DNA of 64,000 nucleotides. Source: Imbricaverruca yamaguchii (lineage: Eukaryota > Arthropoda > Thecostraca > Neoverrucidae). The DNA lies in the NCBI GenBank assembly GCA_034440575.1, contig JAOTOL010001624.1, positions 62,001 through 126,000 of the forward strand. Reading direction: 5' to 3'. This document shows positions 37,656-48,060 of this stretch, one piece after another. The notes under the pieces are model-generated. The model worked only from the letters and a program-made list of their open reading frames with translations. It was not told where the DNA came from and made no database searches. Position numbers and translations under genes: made by a program. The stretch's first letter is position 1. Each line of letters begins with the position of its first letter.

Positions 37656-38807
37656 CATTCATTTGCCCAGGAATCGGCGCAACTGGTCGGTGGTCTGCGG
37701 CGGCAGGAAGTCCAGGATGGCAAAAACCTTGTCAGACTGGTGAGATGTCGTCTGCAGACACCTCGTGCCCTAGGAAACGAATCCTGGGAGCGCCCAGCAC
37801 AGACTTTTGACGGTGGACGACCAGGCCGTAGTCCCGTAGCCGCTTGAAGACGAGCCGCAAGTGTTTGCGATGGTCGCTGTGTGTCTGGCTGGCCACGAGG
37901 ATGTCGTCAATATAGACGAAGCAAGCCGGGAGACCTCGCAGCACCTGGTCCAAAAACCTCTGGAATGTTCGGGCGGCATTCTTCAGGCCGAACGGCATAT
38001 GGATGGACTAGTACGCTCCGAACGGCGTAGTGATGTTCGTCTTGTGTACGTCACTCGGCTCCACTGGAATGTGCGTGTATGCGCGGACAAGATCCAGCTT
38101 CGAAAATACCTGGCATCCATGGAGGTGGGCCCCGAAGTCTTGTAAGTATGGCAGTGGGTAGCGGTCCGGCACAGCACCTTGTTCAGGGCGCGGTAGTCGC
38201 CACATGGGTGCCACTCGCCTGGTGTAGACTTCTCCACCAGGTGGAGCGGTGCCGCCCAATTGCTCTGTGATTGTCGGATGATGCCTCGTTTAAGCATGTG
38301 CTCAAACTCTTGCCGGGCGATCCGCAGTCGGTCGGGAGCAAGACGTCGAGGCCTGGCGAAGCACGGGGGCCCGCGGGTCTGTATGTGGTGAGTCACGTTG
38401 TGAGGCGGGCGCCGCGTGACGCCGGGAAACTCCTCCCACAACTCTGCGAAGGCTCCAGTGGACAGAGCCAGACTGCACAGGCTGGCTGCGTCCGCGGCCG
38501 CTGGGTCGGTACCGGTCGCACATACCTGACCGGTGGCTGTACGTAGGGCGCGACAGCCCATGTCCACTGCTAGCCGGTAGTGGCCGAGGAAGTTTGCCCC
38601 CAAGATGGGAGAGGTGACATCTGCCACGAGGAACCGCCACGGGTAGTGGCGACCTGAAAGCACCACGGTGTAGTCGGCGTACCCCAGCGTCGTGATACTG
38701 CTGCCGTTGGCGGCTGTCAGGCGTCGAGCAGCTGCCGCATCTACCTTGCAACCCGCCGGCAGTTGGGCTGGGGGCAGCACGCTGACCTGTGCTCCCGTGT
38801 CGACCAT
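37655..38807 (-). pseudogene. Gypsy pol: protease and truncated reverse transcriptase
   Basis: Starts with the aspartic-protease motif MVDTGAQVSVLP and its partner SPILGANFLGHYR. The reverse transcriptase follows, spread over three frames: MLKRGIIRQSQSNWAAPLHL and HPCGDYRALNKVL; then FSKLDLVRAYTHIPV; then MPFGLKNAARTFQRFLDQVL with the catalytic FVYIDDILVA and IRFLGHEVSADD. Frameshifts lie near 38,180 and 38,000, and another near 37,735 before TTDQLRRFLGK. It stops at the junction with the Jockey-like LINE at about 37,655, so RNase H and integrase are absent. Confidence 0.85.
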
Positions 38808-38881
38808 GAGAGTAATGTCTGCGTCGGCAACGTGCAGGAGTGGCGCCAGGCATACCGGGCCTGTGGGCGGCGTCTGCTCCC

Positions 38882-39775
38882 TCAGGCCGTCCCGTTTTCC
38901 GTCTGCCAGGCGCAGGGTGCTTCACATCGACGAGCATCGGCGCCGAATCGCCGATGACAGTAGCATAGCTGATGCTGCTGCGCCTGCTGTTGTGGCCGTG
39001 ATCGTGAACGACGGCTCCGCTGGCGAGACGAGGAGCGACAGTCTTCCGTCCTTGCTCCCGGTCGGTCGCTGAGAGCCGTCTCCAGGCGACCGACGGCGGC
39101 CGTCAGCATAGTCACCATGCCCTGGAGAGCAGTCATCGAGCTGGCGTCTGATGACATCGCCGTGACCGGAGCTGGCGGAACAGGCGGGCAGGTCGCGCCG
39201 ACTGTTGCCACCAAGCTGGGAGCAGAAGCCTCCAGAAACCTGTCTGCGGCTGTGGCCAGCGTACTTAAAGCCGTGTCTTCCGGAAGCAGGGCCAGCGCTG
39301 CTCGGGCCACCTGTGGCAGCCGCTGCAGAAACAACGTCCTGAGCAGCTCGCTGTCCTGCGGTCTATCCCCTGCGACGCCCAGCTCAGAGCGCATCCGCAG
39401 AAGCAACTGTGAGGGCTTCTGGTCTCCCAGCTGTTGATGCCTCAGGAGAGCCTCCAGGCGGGTGGCCCGGAAGTGCGCCAACCGATTCCGCAGGGCCGCC
39501 GTCAGCGCACAGTAGCTTGTAAGCTGGGTGGTGAAGATATCCCTCACCTGTATAGCAACCGGTAGCGGGAGGTTGGCCACCAGCAGGTCAAACTTCACTG
39601 CATCGTCGCTGATGCCAGCCACACGATACGCACAGTCGACCTGGGCTAGCCACAGGTCGGTCTCTTCGGCGGAGAATGGCGGCAATCTGAACGCCGCAAA
39701 CTGTCGGCCGGGCGGTGGTCGAGACTCAGACTGCTCTGCTGCCGCAGATGAAGCCTCGCCGATGTCTCTGTCCAT
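38882..39775 (-). CDS. Gypsy gag
   Basis: An open frame of 297 residues starts at ATG 39,775, soon after the primer-binding site. It shows FRLPPFSAEETDLWLAQVD, GISDDAVKFDLLVANLP and HQQLGDQKPSQLLLRMRSEL, typical of capsid regions of arthropod Gypsy elements. A C-terminal CYCHRRFGADARRCEAPC cysteine block marks the gag-pol junction. Gag forms the particle that packages the element's RNA. The frame itself looks intact; the following pol frame is shifted. Confidence 0.85.
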   Translation of the reverse strand: MDRDIGEASSAAAEQSESRPPPGRQFAAFRLPPFSAEETDLWLAQVDCAYRVAGISDDAVKFDLLVANLPLPVAIQVRDIFTTQLTSYCALTAALRNRLAHFRATRLEALLRHQQLGDQKPSQLLLRMRSELGVAGDRPQDSELLRTLFLQRLPQVARAALALLPEDTALSTLATAADRFLEASAPSLVATVGATCPPVPPAPVTAMSSDASSMTALQGMVTMLTAAVGRLETALSDRPGARTEDCRSSSRQRSRRSRSRPQQQAQQHQLCYCHRRFGADARRCEAPCAWQTENGTA

Positions 39776-39821
39776 GATTGATGACAGGCCGTTGTCCGGT
39801 AATCACGTCGGGGTCACCAAA

Positions 39822-40143
39822 TGTAGCGGCTTGAGTGGCTACGTTTACTGACGTGTCCGTTAGCGAGAGCTCCAAAGATCCGTCGAGCTTGTTGGCACTT
39901 GGTATCCGGCGGCGACAACGAATACCACAGGGTGAAGGTACCAGAGAGAGCAGTTTACATGGCACGTTATATGCGGTAACAGCCGACGTGTCAGAGTGCT
40001 GTTCCGTTGCAGCGGCCCGCACGCATGCGCAATGACCTGGGCGAGGTCACGGGCGACACTAGCCAGTTGCCGGGCGTCTCGGCGCATGCGCATAGTAATG
40101 GTCGTCGCGCGACTCATGTGCTGTCAGAGCACGAGTTACTACA
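39822..40143 (-). repeat. Gypsy 5' LTR, 322 bp
   Basis: Minus strand TGTAGTAACTCG … AAGCCGCTACA, with the usual TG…CA ends. It is followed directly by TTTGGTGACCCC. Confidence 0.87.
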
Positions 40144-40669
40144 CCTCCAGGGCGCGTGTTAAAGGGTCACAGCTTGAGTCTAAATTCATGATGCTCTACC
40201 TAAAAATACACCTTGTACGACCTGGATAAGCCTGATAAATTTCCGCTGGCAAGCCCGAATCACACTGTTCATGTTTCACAAATATGCCACCATAGATAGC
40301 CTTAATATCCTTGTCGCTCCCTGTGAGAGGAGGTGAGCCCTTTGTGACTTTCTGGTTATTTGCTGCTAGCCAGAAATGCTATCATGTTGAAGATCTGATC
40401 ACGTGCTTCGCAGCCACAAACACGGCGACCAAAAGGCATCATTGTGCTTTAAGGGGCCGAAGCATCTAACCATCACTAAATGCAGAAAAAAAACGAACGA
40501 GAACCTGCAAACCCATCAATTAAACTGGGGAACGTGAGATACAACATATCCACTCTATCAATTCGACTCCAAGGTTGCATACATATTGCAAGTATGCTTT
40601 GTGCGTGCGTGTGGACGGTGGAGGGATCTATCCAACATTGCGTCATCACTCTCTTAGAGGCATGGTGAA

Positions 40670-41015
40670 CTGGCCAGGAGTATCTCCCCGGCGAGGTAGC
40701 CAGTGGTGGACTAGCTGGGAGTGGGCGCTACATGACCAACGTAGTCGATGCGCCCTAAGGCCCTAATAACTAACGACTAGCTATGAGTATCTCCCCGGCG
40801 AGGTAGCCAGTGATGGTCTGACCAGAAGCATCTGCCCGGCAAGGTAGCCAGTGGTGGACTAGCTAGGAGTATCTCCCCGGCGAGGAAGTCAGTGGTGGAC
40901 TAGGTGAATATTGGGGTTTTAGGGTGCGTCAACCCAAGTGGTGGACTAGCTATGAGTACCTCCCCGGCGAGGTAGCCAGTGGTGGACTAGCTAGGATTAT
41001 CTAGGATAAGATAGT
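40670..41015. repeat. Irregular minisatellite with 'CCCCGGCGAGGTAGCCAGTGG' core
   Basis: Six or so imperfect units share GAGTATCTCCCCGGCGAGGT, AGCCAGTGGTGGACTAGCT, with unequal spacing (about 40-110 bp). It lies in the intron downstream of the lectin alpha exon. Confidence 0.8.
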
Positions 41016-41068
41016 GGACTAGCTAGGATAGATTATCAAGGTAACCAGTGTGTTGACGACCCACTGAC

Positions 41069-41167
41069 CTGGTTACCACCCAGCCCGTGGCAGAAGCCGA
41101 TTCCCACCGGCTCGCTGCCCTTGCGACCCATAGTGTCCAGGCACTGCTGCGTGTCCACGTTACGTAT
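41069..41167 (-). CDS. GalNAc-T exon: lectin alpha repeat
   Basis: 99 bp (33 codons), acceptor TGACTGTGTCCGCAG, donor GTCAGT, phase 0 at both ends. It encodes [20 protein letters not shown] and [13 protein letters not shown], the first (alpha) ricin-B-type repeat with its CLD and CHGxGGNQ motifs. In many GalNAc-Ts the alpha repeat binds GalNAc on already glycosylated substrate, and the Asp of CLD is the usual ligand residue. The 27-bp minisatellite starts about 30 bp upstream of this acceptor. Confidence 0.93.
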
Positions 41168-41194
41168 CTGCGGACACAGTCAAACGTCATCTGC

Positions 41195-42235
41195 GAACGC
41201 GGGCCGGCGCCAGTCACCTGCGGACACTGGCCGGCGCCAGTCATCTGCGGACACTGGCCGGCGTCAGTCACCTGCGGACACTGGCCGGCGCCAGTCATCT
41301 GCGGACACTGGCCGGCGCCAGTCATCTGCGGACACTGGCCGGCGCCAGTCACCTGCGGACACTGGCCGGCGCCAGTCATCTGCGGACACTGGCCGGCGCC
41401 AGTCATCTGCGGACACTGGCCGGCGCCAGTCACCTGCGGACACTGGCCGGCGCCAGTCATCTGCGGACACTGGCCGGCGCCAGTCATCTGCGAACGCGGG
41501 CCGGCGCCAGTCACCTGCGGACACTGGCCGGCGCCAGTCATCTGCGGACACTGGCCGGCGCCAGTCATCTGCGGACACTGGCCGGCGCCAGTCATCTGCG
41601 GACACTGGCCGGCGCCAGTCATCTGCGGACACTGGCCGGCGCCAGTCATCTGCGGACACTGGCCGGCGCCAGTCATCTGCGGACACTGGCCGGCGCCAGT
41701 CATCTGCGGACACTGGCCGGCGCCAGTCATCTGCGGACACTGGCCGGCGCCAGTCATCTCCGGATACGGACGGCGTCAGTCATCTGCGGACACTGGCCGG
41801 CGCCAGTCATCTGCGGACACTGGCCGGCGCCAGTCATCTGCGGACACTGGCCGGCGCCAGTCATCTGCGGACACTGGCCGGCGCCAGTCATCTGCGGACA
41901 CTGGCCGGCGCCAGTCATCTGCGGACACTGGCCGGCGCCAGTCATCTGCGGACACTGGCCGGCGCCAGTCATCTGCGGACACTGGCCGGCGCCAGTCATC
42001 TGCGGACACTGGCCGGCGCCAGTCATCTGCGGATACGGACGGGCGTCAGTCATCTGCGGACACTGGCCGGCGCCAGTCATCTGCGGACACTGGCCGGCGC
42101 CAGTCATCTGCGGACACTGGCCGGCGCCAGTCATCTGCGGACACTGGCCGGCGCCAGTCATCTGTGGACACTGGCCGGCGCCAGTCATCTGCGGATCGAC
42201 GGGCGTAATCATCGTGGACACGGCGGCGTCGTCGT
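41195..42235. repeat. 27-bp minisatellite, about 37 copies
   Basis: Unit CTGCGGACACTGGCCGG + CGCCAGTCAT (27 bp), ending with several divergent units. The CAC/CAT variant before CTGCGG and a CTGCGAACGCGGG variant recur, suggesting higher-order amplification. The core TGGCCGGCGCCA is almost self-complementary. Because 27 is a multiple of 3, all frames stay open; these frames are not genes. It lies in the GalNAc-T intron, just upstream (minus strand) of the lectin alpha exon. Every unit copies that exon's acceptor sequence TGTCCGCAG. Confidence 0.96.
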
Positions 42236-42356
42236 CTGCGGACACGGACGCGAAAAATCTAACACGGGCCGGCGCCAGTCCACAGTCCGCATGTAAAGCA
42301 CTGACATCGGCAAATGGCTCAGACACACAGACTCCGGAGTTAGTTCAGAGACATAC

Positions 42357-42835
42357 GTCCGTCCGTGGTCCAGGTGTGACGACACAGGAGCCAGTCCATG
42401 TCCCCGATGTCAATACATACGTCACTCTACGGTCCAGGTGTGACGACACAGGAGCCAGTCCATGTCCCCGATGTCAATACATACGTCACTCTACGGTCCA
42501 GGTGTGACGACACAGGAGCCAGTCCATGTCCCCGATGTCAATACATACGTCACTCTACGGTCCAGGTGTGACGACACAGGAGCCAGTCCATGTCCCCGAT
42601 GTCAATACATACGTCACTCTACGGTCCAGGTGTGACGACACAGGAGCCAGTCCATGTCCCCGATGTCAATACATACGTCACTCTACGGTCCAGGTGTGAC
42701 GACACAGGAGCCAGTCCATGTCCCCGATGTCAATACATACGTCACTCTACGGTCCAGGTGTGACGACACAGGAGCCAGTCCATGTCCCCGATGTCAATAC
42801 ATACGTCACTCTACCGTTCAGGTGTGACGACAGGC
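42357..42835. repeat. 64-bp minisatellite, about 7.5 near-identical copies
   Basis: Unit begins CGGTCCAGGTGTGACGACAC and ends CATACGTCACTCTA. Copies differ at almost no position except the last (ACCGTTCAGG), so the expansion or homogenisation is recent. Same intron as the 27-bp array. Confidence 0.97.
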
Positions 42836-43524
42836 CAATTTCAACATGCAGCGCCATCGAGTGCAGCGGCCTGAGACAAGCAATCAACGTGATGCTGAGT
42901 CAGGCCGGCAGATGTTACGGCGAGCGGTCGGCAGGTTTCGAAAGGGCAAACGCCATTGTTCTTTTCGCAACCAACATAGGGTCACGCGACTGGTCATAAC
43001 AGTTCCGATTATCATCAGATAGCGGAGGCAGCATCGCCGCAGCTATTCATTTTCACGTTCAGAACACATCCACGCCGACGAAGGTACACCAAAACACAAA
43101 TGGATGAGCGGCTAACCCTTAGTGAGACATTAGTCTCATCTATGCTGAGGAACTGCCATAAATAAGCTGTAATAAAATAATCAAAACAATCCTCACACTA
43201 TCTATTATTCCCGTGATCCGATGTATTGCACGTGGATGTGGTATTGTGAGGAAATTATATTTGACCTAGCCTATATTAATTACTAATAAAGCCTAATTTA
43301 ATTATATTAGTACCTAGCCTCACTACAAGACGATTCATGCTGTCAAGGGTACATCCATGGACTCTTGTATGTATATTAAATCGTCTGGCAGATAATACCT
43401 CTCCTTGAGGTCAACTCAGCTCATTCATTTATGGTCACACGCATGTAACTCGCTTCTGTTTCTGCACATCACGCGTTATATATGCAAGACTTGTGGTCTC
43501 TGCCAGGTTTGGCAGACATCCCAC
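42836..43524. other. Intron sequence, no feature
   Basis: AT-rich intron between the 64-bp array and the linker exon. Nothing else seen. Confidence 0.5.
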
Positions 43525-43664
43525 CTCTCCTAAGTAGAAGTAATCGAGAGGCATCTGTGACTCCGGGTAGACATTCTCCAGGTACCATCGGAACGATTTG
43601 CACTGTAGTCGCTTTCTCAGGTCCAGCCGCTCCGACACGTCGCCCATCTCGACATTTCGAGCGC
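43525..43664 (-). CDS. GalNAc-T exon: catalytic-lectin linker
   Basis: 140 bp, acceptor TGCGGCAG, donor GTGGGA. With the base left by exon A or B it reads [35 protein letters not shown] and [12 protein letters not shown]. This is the conserved end of the catalytic unit ([13 protein letters not shown]) and the linker to the lectin domain. It ends in phase 0. The alternatives upstream join it in the same phase. Confidence 0.94.
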
Positions 43665-43954
43665 CTGCCGCAGATCACATCAGGTCAGATCAGGTCAGCT
43701 TGGGTCCGGTCAGGTCAGACTATGCACATACATGTTTCCCATCGCTTTTCCGGCACACATCAGGTAATGCGCTCCCGTCACCCTTGTACATTGACCACCA
43801 ACACTCCAGGGGGCCTGGCAAAAGCGTGCCACTTCTAGGTAAGGAGCAGGAAATTGACACGAAAACGAAAACCAGCTGTCTATTGGTCGCAAAGAAGTTA
43901 GGCGAGATCCCCACTGGTCGACGCGGGAGGAGCTCCTGATTGGTCGAAGGTGGC

Positions 43955-44045
43955 CTCAATAATTCCGCCGGCAATGGGTCTCGAATCCGCGATCTCAAAA
44001 GTCCGCGATCTCGCCCTACCCACTGAGCTCCCACGGTCCCACGTG
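43955..44045 (-). repeat. tRNA-like / SINE head
   Basis: On the minus strand: box A-like GAGCTCAGTGGGTAGGGC and box B-like GGATTCGAGACCC, about 45 bp apart, with ATCGCGGACTTTTGAGATCGCGG between. It looks like an RNA polymerase III promoter of a tRNA-derived SINE or a tRNA pseudogene, since a good acceptor stem is not evident. Different from the SINE at 20.6 kb. Confidence 0.55.
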
Positions 44046-44049
44046 GGTC

Positions 44050-45490
44050 TGAAATGAAGCTTCACCAACCGTGTCCATAGATCCCCACTTGCCGCACAAG
44101 CTTCGAGGGTGGGATTTGAATACCAAAACCGATCTGTGCCAACCGAAAGCTAACCTCTCATTTGGAAGCACAAAGAGAAGCACTTGTTGCACATTATGCC
44201 TATGCCACAGTCTGAGAATCACGAGCCTGATAGATCACCAATAAGCCTTCGCGATGAGGTGGTGAATTTGTACATTATATTCAAGTCACCTTGCTACATG
44301 ACAATGACTCACGCCATTGCCAGAAATCGTATCGGTGGGATATCCTACCATCAAAGTGCCATCACAAACCAACCTCACATTGCTGTGCAATCCTGAATAA
44401 ATACATAAGGTGGAATTATAACGGGGGATCAGTTGGCCTTGGGTAAGTCACGATACAAGCATTGTGCTTTATTTCTAGAGTGGACAACTTCATCTCTATC
44501 ATGCTATTTAGTAGTAGCAGTACAGGGGTGTGCAGTAAGGGGTCTCTGTCATGGTATTTGGTAGTAGCGTACGAGGGTCATCCTGAAAGGGTACAGTAAT
44601 GGAGTTGGTAGAAACTTCAGCAGTGTTCAAATATACCATATAGAAATGCATGAAACTATGGTATAATGCATAAGTATGTTCACGTTAGCAGGACATAAAC
44701 AATCAGTCAAACATTCTATTTAGTATTTATTTAGTATTCGTGTGAGCTTTATGCTCACACGAAATCATTATTAGTTTAATCTAGTATGCGCTGGGTGTAC
44801 AACTAAACAAGTGGTTTAGGTATGAGTAAATAATTAAAAGCTTCAGCGAAGACCAAAGCACCGCAGTGAGATTTGGGGGCGTGTCAGAATGTTTTGATGA
44901 CATGAGGCTTAGCAGACCTCCACTGGCCTCTGGGGTCAGGGGGTCATACACCACAGGCCACGAGGTACTCACCGTGAGGGAAACACCATCACCCCAACCA
45001 ATCGCACCACCGCACACTGTCGTTACGCTGCGAGCTGCCAGGGGGCGGCCTGCTACACACAGTCGAACACCTGCACCACGATGTGCTACATCTGCAGCGA
45101 ATTCTACCCGCCCGCACCGTGACCGTGACCGCCACCCGTCTCATCACTGCGCCCGCCCGGCCGCCCCAGGTGGCGCTCCACCGCTCGACGGGACCGAACG
45201 ACACGACCCGATCCGGTGACGTCAACATACCGGGACGTCGGGCACGTGTGGTGACGTCACTGCACGTCTCACCGTCACCATCGACAGGCACGAGCACCAC
45301 CTGGGACGGGCCAGGCGGGAGCGCGGACGGCCGCGCGGGATCCGACCGGTTTCGACGCCACAGTGTAGGGTGACCGGCTCGGTCGCGCCACGACCCTGAC
45401 GCGCGACCCGATCACGTGGGCGCGTCTGCCGCCAGTCGGATCCCGGCGGCCGGCCGAGCGGCGTGCTAGCGCGCTACGACGGTGTCACAC
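44050..45490. other. Intron sequence, no exon recognised
   Basis: GalNAc-T intron between exon B and the linker exon. The left part is AT-rich, and the right part from about 44,930 is GC-rich. No domain seen. Confidence 0.5.
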
Positions 45491-45671
45491 CTGGGTTAAT
45501 AGAAAAATAGAACTCCTTCCATTCGTCCAGCCAGACCTCGGCCAGCCGCGCGTTGTTGTGATTGACGATGCGCGACGTGCCGCCCGGGAACGAGTAGGGC
45601 GTCGACTTGCGGAAGATGTGGCCCACGTGCGAGCAGGGCGCTATCTCCAGCGTGCCGCCGCACATCCATAC
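45491..45671 (-). CDS. GalNAc-T alternative exon B (mutually exclusive)
   Basis: 181 bp, acceptor CGTGCGCAG, donor GTGTGA, phase 0 in and phase 1 out. It encodes [34 protein letters not shown] and [17 protein letters not shown]. The metal-binding VGH and the loop are both conserved, so it should be functional. Differences from exon A cluster in the segment just after the loop (IVNHNNARL against IIVKNAVRV) and before the linker. Only 350 bp separate the two exons. Since 181 is not a multiple of 3, joining both would shift the frame. Confidence 0.93.
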
Positions 45672-46021
45672 CTGCGCACGAGCCAGCCCGGCCGCCGTCG
45701 TTAGTGAGCGTCAGTCGCTGCCGCCGAAAGCGCCGCCCGGCGACGGTTGTGGCAACTACCAGTTGACGAGGTGGCTGAGTCGGTGTTAGACGTGCTGCGA
45801 GCGATCGAAGACCGCCAACGAGACAACCATGCTGCCCGCAATCATCCAGAAGCCATGCAAGCCGCAGCGCCACGTGCCCTCTCACCTGCAGACACTTGCC
45901 AGGTCAAGACGATAGGGACGCGACCTTATACCAACCGTGACATTTCGGGTGCCGGCGTCGAGCTAGTTTTAAGCTGCAACAAGCCTGCAGGGCGGATGCC
46001 CGAGGCGAGAGAGTGAGGTAC

Positions 46022-46202
46022 CTGGGTTCATCTCGTAATAGAAGTCGCGCCAATTGTCCATCCACACTTCCGCCACGCGCACAGCGTTCTTGACGATGAT
46101 ATTGCTGATTCCGCCCGGGAAGGAGTAGGGCGACTTGTCCCTGAACACGTGGCCAACACGCGAACAGGGGATTATCTCCAGCTGGCCGCCACACTGCCAC
46201 AC
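46022..46202 (-). CDS. GalNAc-T alternative exon A (mutually exclusive)
   Basis: 181 bp, acceptor GTGGTCAG, donor GTACCT, phase 0 in and phase 1 out. It encodes [34 protein letters not shown] and [23 protein letters not shown] carries the His that, with the upstream DxH, holds the Mn2+ ion in known GalNAc-T structures. The SPYSFPGG segment corresponds to the flexible loop that closes over the active site. Same length, borders and phases as the exon at 45,491-45,671, with 37 of 60 residues identical. This is the first of the pair in transcript order. Confidence 0.93.
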
Positions 46203-47690
46203 CTGACCACAGTCCCGCACACATCAGCTCAGGGCGGGACGGGTCGGGTCGGCGCCGACCACGGTCAGCGTGGTGGCAGGCCCAGCACTCGGCACACACC
46301 GACTCAGGCCAGGTCAGGTCAGGCCACCTGCCTGGTTCAGCGGCCGGCGCGAAAGCTCACTGGGTCCGCAGTAAGGAACAGGAACGGGTCAGCTGGTTAG
46401 TTATTGCGTTTGTTTTTTGGGTGCATCAGTGCGAAATGAGGGCGGGCGAACTTACATGAACTGAACGTTGGGCGTGCTCATATTCGCCCACTAATCTAAC
46501 GCCCAGATAGCACAATATTTCAGTTCAATCCTTCCGAAAGACTCAATCACACGATGGTGCCGGAATTGGACTTCCAAAAAGGAAAACAAGCAAATGTCAT
46601 TTAAGAAAGCTCTTTAAAGTGAACCAAACTCCAAAGCAGACTCGATACAGACTGACGAAACATGGCGGGAACAACAGCGCCACTAATTAATAGCAGACAT
46701 TTCGCCAGGTCGGCGGCTGCCCACGCCGCGACCGCAGGCGGGCGCGCCGCGTTACCAGATGGTGACCGTCGTGACCGGTGACCCGAGTCGGTGGGCAGAC
46801 AGTGGTCGGAGCGGGGTGCACGCGCGCAACAACAGAGCAGCAGACGAAGCGGCAACACCATGCAGGACGCACGAAGCGGGCACGACCGACCGGAGACACG
46901 TGCACGGACCACGGGCAGTGGCCGGGCGGGCTGGCCAACTGCCGCCGGATGCACAGGCCACACACGGGTGTTGCAGGCACTGAGCCGACACACGACACGA
47001 TCTCACCGCTGCTGGCCGGCTCAGCCAGCTCAGCCTGCTCAGCCAGCTCAGCCAGCAACAGCCGCCGCCGCCGCATTACCACCACTCCGTGCTCCCGATC
47101 GGGCTCAGGTGCTCCCCCACCCAACTCCGTTCCGAGGGGGTGATGCATTCGGCTCGATTTAAACGGTGGATGTGTTCGGTGGCGCAGAACACCCCAGAGA
47201 AATTGCCACACTGCTGGGCAACAATAGGCAGCCGGAAGAGCGTTCTATCACGTTTTCATGCCGGGTTTTCGTTCAGTCTGGTAAGATTGGGTTCACGTCA
47301 TGGTACGGGGCAGATATGTGCGCAATCTGAGGGTCTCAATTGAGGAGAAGACGGGAATATAAAACAGCCATCGGCGCTGAAACGGCTGTGCCTTCAGGAG
47401 CAATTCAACGATAATCGGACTTAATACTTTCCACCAATCTCCCCATTGCCATAGTCGCCTTATTTGTTTCGTCTTACTTTACTAGCACAAAAACATAGGT
47501 CGAGAAGTTCGCAAGAACCCGTAATTATATGTGTGTGTGTATGCACATGCACGCGCGTGCGTAATCTGAAGAGGGTGTATGACTCTCGACACACCATCAC
47601 ATGATCCCTGTGGCGGGGTGGGTGCAAACCAATGGCGTGCGCCCGTCAGACAAGAAGAAAGCAGCACGGTAAATGGCCAACACACCGCCG
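46203..47690. other. Intron sequence, no exon recognised
   Basis: GC-rich intron. A short CAGCTCAGCC repeat lies at 47,020-47,065. Long open frames near 46.6-47.2 kb have no domain features and follow base composition. Confidence 0.5.
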
Positions 47691-48060
47691 CTGACTCAGC
47701 CACACACAGCTGATATCAAGGCAGCCGCTGACTCAGCCACACACAGCTGATATCAGGGCAGCCGCTGACTCAGCCACACACAGCTGATATCAGGGCAGCC
47801 GCTGACTCAGCCACACACAGCTGATATCAAGGCAGCCGCTGACTCAGCCACATACAGGCTGATATCAGGGCAGTCGCTGACTCAGCCACACACAGCTGAT
47901 ATCAGGGCAGCCGCTGACTAAGCCACACACAGCTGATATCAGGGCAGCCGACTCAGCCACATACAGCTGATATCAGGGCAGCCGCTGACTCAGCCACATA
48001 CAGCTGATATCAGGGCAGCCGCTGACTCAGCCACACACAACTAATATCAGGGCAGCCGAC
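47690..48060. repeat. 37-bp minisatellite, about 10 copies
   Basis: Unit GCCGCTGACTCAGCCACACA then CAGCTGATATCAGGGCA. Mostly identical, with small deletions in later copies. It lies in the intron between the WGGENLE exon and exon A. Confidence 0.96.

Larger units (their letters stand above)
34799..40143 (-). mobile_element. Gypsy LTR retrotransposon, internally replaced
   Basis: On the minus strand: 5' LTR (40,143-39,822), a start TTTGGTGACCCCGACG at the primer-binding position, gag (39,775-38,882), protease and reverse transcriptase (38,807 to about 37,655). Then the sequence jumps to a Jockey-like LINE in opposite orientation, and the element ends with 260 bp of the 3' LTR (35,058-34,799). 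RNase H, integrase and the first 62 bp of the 3' LTR are missing. CCTC lies on both outer sides (34,795-34,798 and 40,144-40,147), a 4-bp target duplication, so the two LTR ends belong to one insertion. Confidence 0.87.
33458..40162. mobile_element. TTAA-bounded non-autonomous DNA element holding nested insertions
   Basis: Left end TTAACACGCGCCCTGGAGG (33,458) and right end in reverse complement the same (CCTCCAGGGCGCGTGTTAA, ending 40,162). TTAA at both borders suggests TTAA target duplication, as in piggyBac-like or Kolobok elements. Without the Gypsy insertion (34,799-40,143) the element would be about 1.4 kb. Its right part is tandemly duplicated: about 34,065-34,460 and 34,461-34,798 share CCTGTCATGAAC, TATAGCATGACAAT, GCGCATCAGCGCC and GGCGGATTTCGCC. 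The first duplicate also ends CCTCCAGGGCGTGTGTTAA (34,442-34,460). No coding capacity seen. Confidence 0.7.

Noticed and set aside
41023..42326. Large open frames on both strands over the 27-bp array (for example HWPAPVICG repeats)
   Set aside because: A 27-bp unit without stops keeps every frame open. The array is intronic in the GalNAc-T gene.
41195..42835. CRISPR-like regular repeats
   Set aside because: Units are contiguous, with no unique spacers, in a eukaryotic intron, so these are minisatellites.
46601..47211. An additional GalNAc-T exon in the long open frames
   Set aside because: No GalNAc-T motif, and the flanking exons already join in phase without it.
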